From an uncultured Phocaeicola sp. (GTDB taxonomy: Bacteria > Bacteroidota > Bacteroidia > Bacteroidales > Bacteroidaceae): a DNA stretch of 33,626 nt. Position 1 is the first letter of the stretch. Every line of letters starts with the position of its first letter. Position numbers and translations under genes: made by a program. Positions 24,376 to 32,386 of the stretch are shown here, one piece after another. The notes below the pieces were generated by a model that was given only the letters and a program-made list of their open reading frames with translations, was not told where the DNA came from and ran no database searches. The DNA is taken from NCBI GenBank assembly GCA_944322395.1, contig CALUPA010000023.1:1-33626 (forward strand). Direction: 5' to 3'.

Positions 24376-26735
24376 AAAGTGTAAATCTGAATTATTGGAA
24401 GAATATATGTCTGGCAACCTTTTTGTTGGTTGCCGGGGCATGTACTCCTGAGGAATACATTCCGGGAGTAAAAATGATGGATATTTCCGTAAGCCAGTCT
24501 TATGTTGATCCTGATATCAAGGCTGAATGGGAAGTTGGTGACTCAGTATCAGTATTCTTCGATGGAATAAAGACCCCTAAATATTTTACAGTAACATCTG
24601 TGAGTGCAGATAAGGAAACTGCTACGATTCGTGGTGATTATCCTTATGGTGTGGAGAATGGTACACAGATTACAGCTGTTTATCCACATACGGCAATAAG
24701 TGCAGATGTATCTGCTTTGCCTGTTGATTTGACTGAACTTATGTATAAGGATGGAGCTGTTGATATGTCATCAATGATATATTCGGCATCAGCTATGTAT
24801 CAGAACGGACAGATAACTACTTTGGGATTTACAGCTCAGACGGCAAAAGTTACTCTTGATATTGAACCTTTTGAGGGATTCGATCCTTCACAGCTTAACA
24901 GAGTGGATATTAAGTCTACAACTCTTACAACTTCAGCCAGTCTTAATCTGCTTGCCAGTGAAGACGAAGATCAGTGGAGATTAAGGGTAAGTAACGGACT
25001 TTCCGTGACACTTAAAGAACCTGTAGCAGCAACATCACGTACAGACAATGGTGGTGTTAAAATAGATCTCATCTGTATACCTACCGAAGAAGGTAAAATG
25101 GTAGATAAATTGAGTGTGTTCCTTACTGCTGGCGATAAAATGTTTTATGCAGAGGTGACTGATGGTTTTGAAATCAAGCAGAATGTACATACAACATCAC
25201 AGAAAACGGAAATGTTGAACGAACAGGAAAGCGGTGCCATGATTTTCTGGCGTAAGCTTGAAGAAAAACAGATGAATTCTGGTGTTATCCGTGATGCAGA
25301 TGGAGTGTTCAGGGCATATTACGACATAAACTATACGGATAAGAAAATAAGTTTCATAGAGTTGAGTAAGGAAGAATATGAGAAATATAATCCTGTTACA
25401 GTTTCAGAACAGACTCTTACTCCTGGATATTATACTTTAGACTGGGAAACTCCGGTTTGTGGCGTTAAGGGTATGAAATATGATGTGGAAACTGAAACTA
25501 TTACCTTAAATATGAGCGAAGGTAGTGAACTTGCTTCAATAGATGGTAACACTGAGGCTGCAGAAGAATTCCTTGCAGGAAACGGTGCTCACTATGAAGT
25601 AAAATTGGACAGAAATGATGTTAAGCCGTCATATACGAGGGGAGCTATGTCTAAGACTTTGTGGGATGGAGCTATTGCTCAGGGATTTATGAATGTTATA
25701 GAACTTAATTCTGGTAACGGATGGGCGTTAGTAACATATCCGAATAGTTATACATCGTACTTATCCAAGTATACAATATTGTCAAAAGACAGAATTAAAG
25801 CAGAATGGACAGGACAATTCTATCCAGGTTTTAACGTTGATAAGGATTTGAATGAGCAGACAATCCGTCAAAATATTCTAAACAATTATTATGCTGAAAA
25901 TCTGTTTATACCTGTAATGCCTGGTTCGCATGTTTTCTTTGTTATCAATACGGAAACTAAAGAATGGTTCAAGTTCCAACCTCAGAATGAGGATGACTTG
26001 AGTACAGTTGAAGGTTCGGCTATAGAGAAACGTATTTTGCTCGGTAAATACGATGCAGGGGTATTCCGTAAGAATGGTGAGTTTATGGCATATTATGACA
26101 TGGATTTGAACGGAGAAACTGTTAATTTCTATTCATTAAATAATGGTGACATTGAGTTCAAGGAAGGAATAAAGATAACCAAGGCTGACAGGTCAATAAC
26201 ATGGACTGAACCTGTGCATGGCATTACAGGTATAGAACTTAATGACAAGAACAATCTGGTATTGATAGGTGAAACTTCATTGACTCTTGATAATAATCCT
26301 ACAGCTGCAACTGAGTTCCTTGATAAGAATGCAGGACATCATTATGCTATAGTAATAGATAGGGCTTCTGGTAAATGTACCCGTGGAAACATGTCAGGTA
26401 AGTTCCTGGATATGGTTAAACAACATCCTACTATGACCTCTATTGAGGTAAATAAAGAATGGAATTGGGATATGGTTGTGTTCCCATCAGGACCAAATGG
26501 TTATGCATTCTACAAGACTGAATATGAAACAGTAGCAAAGGATGAAATTAAGTTCACAAATAACGGATATGATGGTGATTATAGCGATAATGAAGATACT
26601 AGAAAAATTATTCAGGGAATGCTTGATTGCTTCTATGATACAAATATAGTAGTACGTCAGAAAACCGGTGGATTGAAACCATTCTATGTTATCAATAAAG
26701 CTGGAAAGGGATGGTTCCTGTTCGACCGTAATTAA
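24372..26735 (+). CDS. Fimbrillin-like surface lipoprotein with two copies of an unrecognised C-terminal module
   Basis: A 787-residue lipoprotein (lipobox AGAC, Cys24). Residues about 25-285 look like a fimbrillin-type (Mfa-like) domain: AEWEVGDSVSVFF, a beta-rich middle, YPYGVENGTQITAVYPH and an ICIPTEEG strand. The rest is two tandem copies of a roughly 240-residue module (about 300-540 and 550-787). Each has AYYD near its start, a W...PV.G..G turn, an HY..-DR...TRG.MS stretch, an IE.N.....V..P strand with a following Y..Y.T, and an ending FFVINTETKEWFKF / FYVINKAGKGWFLF. A third copy ends the next protein. I do not recognise the module. In a PUL after SusD, surface glycan- or substrate-binding is the likeliest role. 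Confidence 0.75.
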   Translation: MKSVNLNYWKNICLATFLLVAGACTPEEYIPGVKMMDISVSQSYVDPDIKAEWEVGDSVSVFFDGIKTPKYFTVTSVSADKETATIRGDYPYGVENGTQITAVYPHTAISADVSALPVDLTELMYKDGAVDMSSMIYSASAMYQNGQITTLGFTAQTAKVTLDIEPFEGFDPSQLNRVDIKSTTLTTSASLNLLASEDEDQWRLRVSNGLSVTLKEPVAATSRTDNGGVKIDLICIPTEEGKMVDKLSVFLTAGDKMFYAEVTDGFEIKQNVHTTSQKTEMLNEQESGAMIFWRKLEEKQMNSGVIRDADGVFRAYYDINYTDKKISFIELSKEEYEKYNPVTVSEQTLTPGYYTLDWETPVCGVKGMKYDVETETITLNMSEGSELASIDGNTEAAEEFLAGNGAHYEVKLDRNDVKPSYTRGAMSKTLWDGAIAQGFMNVIELNSGNGWALVTYPNSYTSYLSKYTILSKDRIKAEWTGQFYPGFNVDKDLNEQTIRQNILNNYYAENLFIPVMPGSHVFFVINTETKEWFKFQPQNEDDLSTVEGSAIEKRILLGKYDAGVFRKNGEFMAYYDMDLNGETVNFYSLNNGDIEFKEGIKITKADRSITWTEPVHGITGIELNDKNNLVLIGETSLTLDNNPTAATEFLDKNAGHHYAIVIDRASGKCTRGNMSGKFLDMVKQHPTMTSIEVNKEWNWDMVVFPSGPNGYAFYKTEYETVAKDEIKFTNNGYDGDYSDNEDTRKIIQGMLDCFYDTNIVVRQKTGGLKPFYVINKAGKGWFLFDRN

Positions 26736-26749
26736 TGATTTAAATCCTG

Positions 26750-26794
26750 ACAGGTGTTCATTGATTGTATAATAGATGAACACCTGTAGGTGTT
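26750..26794 (+). promoter_or_regulatory. Two mutually exclusive hairpins between lipoprotein genes
   Basis: A perfect 12-bp stem (arms 26750-26761 and 26776-26787, 14-nt loop) overlaps a second possible hairpin (AACACCT 26779-26785 with AGGTGTT 26788-26794). The shared arm means only one can form at a time. No T run follows, so it is not a standard terminator. It lies in the only sizeable gap (111 bp) inside the lipoprotein run and may set downstream expression by attenuation or mRNA processing. Confidence 0.6.
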
Positions 26795-26846
26795 TACAAT
26801 AACAAAAAAGATTCATTCTTAATTATAATCTTAAAATTATAAGCTT

Positions 26847-28484
26847 ATGAGAAAGTATTTATATTTTGCATTGGCTTTAGTAATGTCGGCATGTAATAAT
26901 ACTGATGAATTAGGATATGGTGCCAAAGATTCTGAAATCCGACTTACTAGCAATGTGGTTGCTTCAAGAGCAAATACACAAGCAACTCAGATAGCTGATG
27001 GGGAGAGTGTTTATGTGTGGCTGGAAAATGAAACCGGTGATAAGTCTGTTGGAGCATGGAAACTTACTGCTGGTGGTAATGGGGAATTGACAGGAGAGAC
27101 TCAGAAATATTTTCCTGATGGAACAGAGAATTTGAAATCATATGCTATACATGCAAATACTACTATAGAAGATGATACTGCTTTGCCTTCTGAAGTTATT
27201 CATACAGTAATTGCAGATCAGAAAACAACTGATAATTATATAAAGTCAGATTTATTGTATTCCATCAAGGATGAGGTTAAAAAAGGAGTTGAGAATACTC
27301 TCAAGTTTTATCACATGCTGTCAAAATTGGAAGTCAAACTCATTGCTGGAGAAGGATATACAGCAGAAGAGTTAAAGGCATTTGAAGTTAGTATATTGAA
27401 TACAAACCTTAATGCAAAACTTACTATTGACAAGACAAAGACAGAATCTGATGTACTTGAAACAACTGTTGTAGCTGAAGGTGATAAAACTCCTATATCT
27501 ATAAATGCATTTACAGATGATTATGCGGAAGCAATTATTGTACCTCAAACTATAGCTGCAGGAGATTTTATAAAGTTCAAGTCTGGAGAAAAGGAATTGA
27601 TATATAAACTTGACAATAAGAAAGTTTTTGAAGCCGGAAAAAAGTATAAATATGAAGTGACGATAAAGAGATCCGGAATATCAGTAACCACAAGCGAGGT
27701 AACATGGACTGACAATCAGGAAAGTCAGGATGCTCCTGAGTACAACCTAAATATAAACAAATATATCGTAATGGGTAATTTGTCAAGCGGTGCCATACGT
27801 GATGCCGATGGATTACTGAAGGCATACTATTTTTTTGATGCAGCTTTGGAGAATATCACATCCTATGTAATAGGAAAGACTGATGACAATACTGACCTTA
27901 CAGTTAAAACTCAGTCTGTTACTTTAAGTGAGGATAAAAAAACAATTTCTTGGACTGATGCTATAGCCGGAACAACAAAAATGAGTTTGGTTGATGCAAA
28001 TATTGTCTTAGATTCCGGTATGACAGTTGATTCTAATTTAAATGGAGTTGCAGATTTCCTTGCAGCAGATGGTCATTATGAAATAAAAATAGACAGGGGT
28101 GGAAAAAAATTCACAAAAGGTGAAATGTGTACCCTTTTTAAGAATGAGCTGTTCAATGAAGGTGTAAAGATAGAGACAATAGAGTTGAATTGTGGCGAAA
28201 AAATGTTCGCATTCACCACAATGCCTGACTATTATACTTCATATAAAAACACCAGAGAGACATTGGCTAAGGATTTGTTGAAAATAACATGGACAGGTGA
28301 ATTCAGAATGAATGGTGATTCACCGATGAATGTCAATGCAGGACAAGAAACCGGAGTTATAAAGAACATGTTCGATTCGTACCATAGTACAAATATCCTA
28401 GTAACCGAGATTAAAGGTAACGTGTCCACTTTCTATATGATAAATAAAGATAATAAGGGATGGTTTAAAGTTGTAAGACAGTAG
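26847..28484 (+). CDS. Fimbrillin-like surface lipoprotein with one copy of the unrecognised C-terminal module
   Basis: A 545-residue lipoprotein (lipobox MSAC, Cys16). Residues about 30-295 form a fimbrillin/Mfa-like domain: GESVYVWLENE, a KFYHMLSKLEVKLIAG strand (the 'FxHxmaKl' hallmark of the family) and a KKYKYEVTIKRSGI end strand before VTWTDNQ. Residues about 305-545 are a third copy of the module seen twice in the previous protein: SGAIRDADGLLKAYYFFD, HYEIKIDRGGKKFTKGEM, YYTSYKNTRETLAKDLLK, WTGEF and FYMINKDNKGWFKVV. The gene starts 111 bp after the previous stop, beyond the alternative hairpins, and is 4 bp from the next gene. A surface binding or adhesive role is inferred from the family and the PUL context. 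Confidence 0.78.
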   Translation: MRKYLYFALALVMSACNNTDELGYGAKDSEIRLTSNVVASRANTQATQIADGESVYVWLENETGDKSVGAWKLTAGGNGELTGETQKYFPDGTENLKSYAIHANTTIEDDTALPSEVIHTVIADQKTTDNYIKSDLLYSIKDEVKKGVENTLKFYHMLSKLEVKLIAGEGYTAEELKAFEVSILNTNLNAKLTIDKTKTESDVLETTVVAEGDKTPISINAFTDDYAEAIIVPQTIAAGDFIKFKSGEKELIYKLDNKKVFEAGKKYKYEVTIKRSGISVTTSEVTWTDNQESQDAPEYNLNINKYIVMGNLSSGAIRDADGLLKAYYFFDAALENITSYVIGKTDDNTDLTVKTQSVTLSEDKKTISWTDAIAGTTKMSLVDANIVLDSGMTVDSNLNGVADFLAADGHYEIKIDRGGKKFTKGEMCTLFKNELFNEGVKIETIELNCGEKMFAFTTMPDYYTSYKNTRETLAKDLLKITWTGEFRMNGDSPMNVNAGQETGVIKNMFDSYHSTNILVTEIKGNVSTFYMINKDNKGWFKVVRQ

Positions 28485-28488
28485 AATT

Positions 28489-29454
28489 ATGAAACAGAAA
28501 TATTTTTTATTCGTGTCTTTGTTTGCACTGACACTTGGCTCTTGCCAAAAGGATGAAGAAACAAATGATAACAATAGCCAGCCTATTGTGAATGAACCTG
28601 TAGCCATTCAGTTGTCAGGGTTTACTATTAAAGAAGGGTCTTCCGAAGCCTTGGAAACATCGCGCGTGGCAAATGCGAAATGGGAAGCTGCCGACATGAT
28701 AGGGGTGTTTATGCTTAATGACGGAACATACAATATTGCAGGAGATAATGCCAACAAAGCCTATGTTACGGAATTGGGTGATGGAATGTTTGCCCCTGTA
28801 ACTTCAGATGGAAAAGACAATGCAATCTTTTTCCCTGCCGACGGAGCATATATGGACATCACTGCATATTATCCATATTCTGAACTTGACGAAGAGAACA
28901 GATATAATTTGAATATTGCAGACCAGTCTGTTCAGAAGAAATTAGATATAATGCGCGGAACACCAACAGGCCTTGCATTTAATAATGCATCTCCCAAAGT
29001 AGATCTTACTTTCCGTCATAAGATGGCAAAAATTAATCTGACATTTGTTGCCGGTGATGGTATAGGAGAGGAAGAATTGAAGAATACGGTAGCCGAATTG
29101 TCAGGATTTTATACTAAAGGATACTATAGTCCGATAAAAGACAATTTTATGATTGAAGGTGATAAAAGTAAGTTCCGGATACTGACAGCTGAAGATGGAA
29201 AATCTGCACAGGGAACAATTATGCCTGAAAAACAATCTTCCGGTCATAGTCTTTCTATAACTCCCGGATATTATCTTGAAGGAGCACCTTATGTTTTTGA
29301 TATCTCTGAGAATCAGGGATTCTTATCAGGAAGGAGTTATAACTATACCGTTACATTCTTGAGAGATAAAATAACTATCAGTAAATCATCTGTTGAGGAC
29401 TGGACTGAAGGAGAGGGTGAAAACGGTACTATAACTGACGATAGTGGTAATTGA
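28489..29454 (+). CDS. Fimbrillin family lipoprotein
   Basis: A 321-residue lipoprotein (lipobox LGSC, Cys19) made essentially of one fimbrillin-type unit. It shows the features of the Mfa-like/Fimbrillin_like families: RVANAKWEAADMIGVFML, a FFPADGAYMDITAYYPYSE block, LTFRHKMAKINLTFVAG (the 'FxHxmaKi' strand) and a C-terminal SGRSYNYTVTFLRDKITISKSSVEDW. In type V pilus proteins, related units polymerise by strand exchange. No obvious RgpA/B-type arginine cleavage site could be assigned here, so a monomeric surface binding protein is as likely as a pilin. It starts 4 bp after the preceding stop and is followed by the last lipoprotein after 24 bp, clearly the same transcript. Confidence 0.82.
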   Translation: MKQKYFLFVSLFALTLGSCQKDEETNDNNSQPIVNEPVAIQLSGFTIKEGSSEALETSRVANAKWEAADMIGVFMLNDGTYNIAGDNANKAYVTELGDGMFAPVTSDGKDNAIFFPADGAYMDITAYYPYSELDEENRYNLNIADQSVQKKLDIMRGTPTGLAFNNASPKVDLTFRHKMAKINLTFVAGDGIGEEELKNTVAELSGFYTKGYYSPIKDNFMIEGDKSKFRILTAEDGKSAQGTIMPEKQSSGHSLSITPGYYLEGAPYVFDISENQGFLSGRSYNYTVTFLRDKITISKSSVEDWTEGEGENGTITDDSGN

Positions 29455-29478
29455 TAATCAACAATAAATCATACAGAT

Positions 29479-31026
29479 ATGAAACTGAACATCAAAAATA
29501 TGAAATCAACAGGGCTTTTTGGAGCTTTTTGTTGCGCAATGACACTTTTTGTGTCATGCAGTTCGGAACAAATTATCGATGGTAACGGCAACGATATGCA
29601 TACTGAAGGCAGACTTATACTTAATATCTCAAAATCTGTTTTTCTTGACACTGCTACTTCTGAATCAAGAGTGACAAATGAAGGGCTGAATACCTCTTTC
29701 AATGAAGGAGACGTGATAGGAGTTCTTGTTACACATAATGGAGAAAAATTGAATTTGCCTTATAAATATGAGAATGGAACATGGACCTTTGACAGTTCAA
29801 AAGATAAGGATTTTTTTATAAAGACCCAAGCAGGAAATTTGGATTATATTATTTACTACCCATATTCAGCAGTAGCCGACGGAAAGACTACAAAAGCAGA
29901 ACTGCTTGATGTTATGCCTATAAAAGAAGACCAGAGCACAGAAGAGAACTATGTTGCCTCAGATGTGTTATATGCAGAAGTTTCTACAGATGGAACAACT
30001 GTTACTGCACAATTACAGCATGCACGTGCATTGTTCTCATATGTAAGCAAAGCCAAGTTGCAGACAATTCTTCAGGAGAATATAGAATATAATTTGCCGG
30101 ATTTGAATATACATTTTTATGACAGTAATGATAAGGAACTTAAAATGTATAAGACATCAAATGGTGAGTACCGATATATAGTTCCTTCTGGTGGTCAAGG
30201 AAATAGTATTTCCTGGATATACAGTTATGAAGGAAAATTGTATGGTGATGTCAAGGATTTGTCCCAAGCAGAAGAAAATAACAAATACAGCAGAATAGAG
30301 TTCTTCGATATGGGCATTTATGATGAATCAAAAGCACAGATAGGAGACTTTTACTGCACTTCATCGGACAATAAAGGTTATTTGTTGCCTAAGGGATACG
30401 ATATAGCTTCGTCAATTCATAAATGTATAGGTATAGTGTTCCATATAGGAGTTGGTAATGGTGATAGTCAGAACGATTATTCCGGTACAGAAATAGCTGC
30501 AAATGGAATAAAGGGATATGTTGTTGCATTGAATGATGCACATGAAGCATCTGGAATTTGGGGACCAAGAACTTTTGTATCAGGAATAGAGTCCTCAGGA
30601 ACTTATGCATATTCTTATGTAGGATATAAAAATTCTAACATAGTGAAAAATCTTCCGGCATATGCTGATGCCGAAGTTGGAAATTCAATGAAAAGTAATA
30701 CATATTGGGCTTTTAAGGCGGCAATTGAATATCCTGTGACAGCTCCGGAATCAACAAGTGGATGGTATCTTCCTTCTATAGGTCAGTTGACGGATATTAG
30801 TAAAGTGTCTGATTTGGAAAAAAATCTTTCAGTTGCTGGTGGTAAGGGATTTAAAACCGATTTGCAACCTAATGAATACGGTGCGGTTGGTGGATATTGG
30901 TCATCTTCTGAAATGAAAGAAAGCGATGCATGGTATTTCTGCTTTAAAGACAATACCCAGAAGGCGTGGTCTAAAAGTCAGGATTTTGCAGCACCTTCGT
31001 ATGTTCGTTCTGTCCTTACATTCTAA
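29479..31026 (+). CDS. Fimbrillin-like lipoprotein with C-terminal DUF1566/lectin-like domain
   Basis: A 515-residue lipoprotein (lipobox FVSC, Cys27 from ATG 29479; ATG 29500 is an alternative that also keeps the signal). Residues about 30-280 are fimbrillin-like (FNEGDVIGVLVTHNGEKLN, YIIYYPYSAVADG, LQHARALFSYVSKAKL). From about 287 a different domain begins (IGDFYCTSSDNKGYLLP). It ends with GWYLPSIGQL, GGYWSSSE, DAWYFCF and YVRSVLTF, the pattern of DUF1566/FISUMP-type C-type-lectin-like folds found at the tips of Bacteroidetes surface appendages. It could be the tip or ligand-recognition subunit for the fimbrillin-like set. It is the last gene of the PUL run, followed by a terminator. Confidence 0.8.
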   Translation: MKLNIKNMKSTGLFGAFCCAMTLFVSCSSEQIIDGNGNDMHTEGRLILNISKSVFLDTATSESRVTNEGLNTSFNEGDVIGVLVTHNGEKLNLPYKYENGTWTFDSSKDKDFFIKTQAGNLDYIIYYPYSAVADGKTTKAELLDVMPIKEDQSTEENYVASDVLYAEVSTDGTTVTAQLQHARALFSYVSKAKLQTILQENIEYNLPDLNIHFYDSNDKELKMYKTSNGEYRYIVPSGGQGNSISWIYSYEGKLYGDVKDLSQAEENNKYSRIEFFDMGIYDESKAQIGDFYCTSSDNKGYLLPKGYDIASSIHKCIGIVFHIGVGNGDSQNDYSGTEIAANGIKGYVVALNDAHEASGIWGPRTFVSGIESSGTYAYSYVGYKNSNIVKNLPAYADAEVGNSMKSNTYWAFKAAIEYPVTAPESTSGWYLPSIGQLTDISKVSDLEKNLSVAGGKGFKTDLQPNEYGAVGGYWSSSEMKESDAWYFCFKDNTQKAWSKSQDFAAPSYVRSVLTF

Positions 31027-31040
31027 TTAACAATACTTTT

Positions 31041-31076
31041 CCCCGTATGATTAATCATATAAATTCTCATACGGGG
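31041..31076. terminator. Intrinsic terminator at the end of the PUL operon
   Basis: A 10-bp perfect stem (arms 31041-31050 and 31067-31076, GC-rich at the base) with a 16-nt loop is followed by a broken T tract (ATTTTACTTTTA). A 14-bp palindrome (TATGATTAATCATA, 31046-31059) overlaps the left arm and may give an alternative fold. It begins 15 bp after the last lipoprotein stop. On the minus strand the preceding bases give AAAAG, so it may also stop transcription of the convergent kinase gene ending at 31139. Confidence 0.8.
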
Positions 31077-31138
31077 ATTTTACTTTTACTGACTAAAAAG
31101 TCATATAGAACAAATCATATATTGTTACAGTCTTTTGT

Positions 31139-32386
31139 TTATTTGAACTGTAACTTGAAAACAGTATTCTTATCATTGCTGCACACCAGTGATATACTTC
31201 CGTTATGGAGTCGCATTATCTGTCGTGAAAGACTTAGTCCTACTCCTGTTCCTTCCTGTTTTGTGGTGTAGAACGGAACGAAAATATCCTCATAATTTTC
31301 TTTGCTTATAGGATTCCCGTTGTTTGATATATTCACTACTACTGTTTCAGAAAAGTCAATTTCGGAGGTTATATCTATTACTGTGGCTTTAGCCTGAAGA
31401 GCATTTTTTATTAAGTTGACCAATACTTGAGATATTTGGTCTTCGTCTGCATACAGAAGAATATCATCAGATTTCTCTGTGTAACTCAAATTTGTACCTG
31501 CAGCATTGATTTGTTCGCGTGTCAGCTGTGTAACCCTTTCAATGAGCTCTTTCAGGTAAAATGCTTTTTTTACCGGTGCTGATATACGTGTAAGCGAGCG
31601 GTATGTGTCAACAAATTTTATCAGTCCGCGGGCTGATTCTGAAATTGTATCGAGACCAAGTTTGAGTTCCTCCTTGTTGACAGGTTTGCTTTCGGCTGAA
31701 GTTATGTCCATCGACAGTGTGTGACTTAGCGAGGCAATGGGAGTTACGGTGTTCATTATTTCATGCGTAAGCACACGGATAAGCTTGTTCCACGACATTT
31801 CTTCGTTGCGCGACATTTCGTTGCTTATATCGTTTATTACTATAATCTTCACATTCTTTCCCTGTAGCGATGTTTCGGATGATGATACCGAAAGTGTGGT
31901 CTGACCCTTTTCGTTATAGAAAGACACTCGAGCCTCGTTGTTTGTTTCTGAAATGTTTTCGAAGCATGATTGCAGTTCCTGACTTATATTGCCTAGTTGT
32001 CGTATATTACCTAGTGTTGCTATTCCAAGTATATTCAGCGCTGCAGAATTGCAGTATGAAACTTTTCCGCTGAATTTTTCGTTTAGTTCAACTACCACAA
32101 TTCCTGTTTTTACCCTGTCAAGCATCTGACCGTAATAACGTTCCTGTTCGTTTATTTCCTGCTTTTCCTTTTCGAATATCAGACGTATTCTGTTCAGAGT
32201 CTTATGGAATCTGCGATACAGGAATTTCTTCTCGTCAAAACGGAAATTTGTTTCCTTGTCTTCCAGTGCGTCAAGGATGTACGAAACCTTGCGGTGTGTC
32301 CTTCGTGCATAATACATACCGGAGACTATTGCAGATACCAGTGCAGTAGCAATAATAATTAATATGACATTTTCATACGAAATCAT
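31139..32386 (-). CDS. NtrB-like sensor histidine kinase
   Basis: A 415-residue membrane sensor kinase. One N-terminal transmembrane helix (VILIIIATALVSAIVSGMYY, residues about 7-26) is followed by a PAS-like region (TGIVVVELNEKFSGKVSYCN, about 90-190). The H-box VLTHEIMNTVTPI has His208, and the HATPase domain shows NLIKNALQAK (N box) and PFYTTKQEGTGVGLSLSRQIM (G boxes). With almost no periplasmic loop, it senses a cytoplasmic or membrane signal. Its start overlaps the stop of the sigma-54 activator gene by 4 bp (ATGA), so the two form a translationally coupled two-component pair. It converges on the PUL and is unlikely to regulate it. Base composition is closer to region 1 than to the PUL. 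Confidence 0.92.
   Translation of the reverse strand: MISYENVILIIIATALVSAIVSGMYYARRTHRKVSYILDALEDKETNFRFDEKKFLYRRFHKTLNRIRLIFEKEKQEINEQERYYGQMLDRVKTGIVVVELNEKFSGKVSYCNSAALNILGIATLGNIRQLGNISQELQSCFENISETNNEARVSFYNEKGQTTLSVSSSETSLQGKNVKIIVINDISNEMSRNEEMSWNKLIRVLTHEIMNTVTPIASLSHTLSMDITSAESKPVNKEELKLGLDTISESARGLIKFVDTYRSLTRISAPVKKAFYLKELIERVTQLTREQINAAGTNLSYTEKSDDILLYADEDQISQVLVNLIKNALQAKATVIDITSEIDFSETVVVNISNNGNPISKENYEDIFVPFYTTKQEGTGVGLSLSRQIMRLHNGSISLVCSNDKNTVFKLQFK

Noticed and set aside
31047-31271. 74-codon + strand open frame after the PUL
   Set aside because: It starts inside the terminator hairpin, overlaps the 3' end of the kinase gene on the other strand, and has no recognisable protein features.
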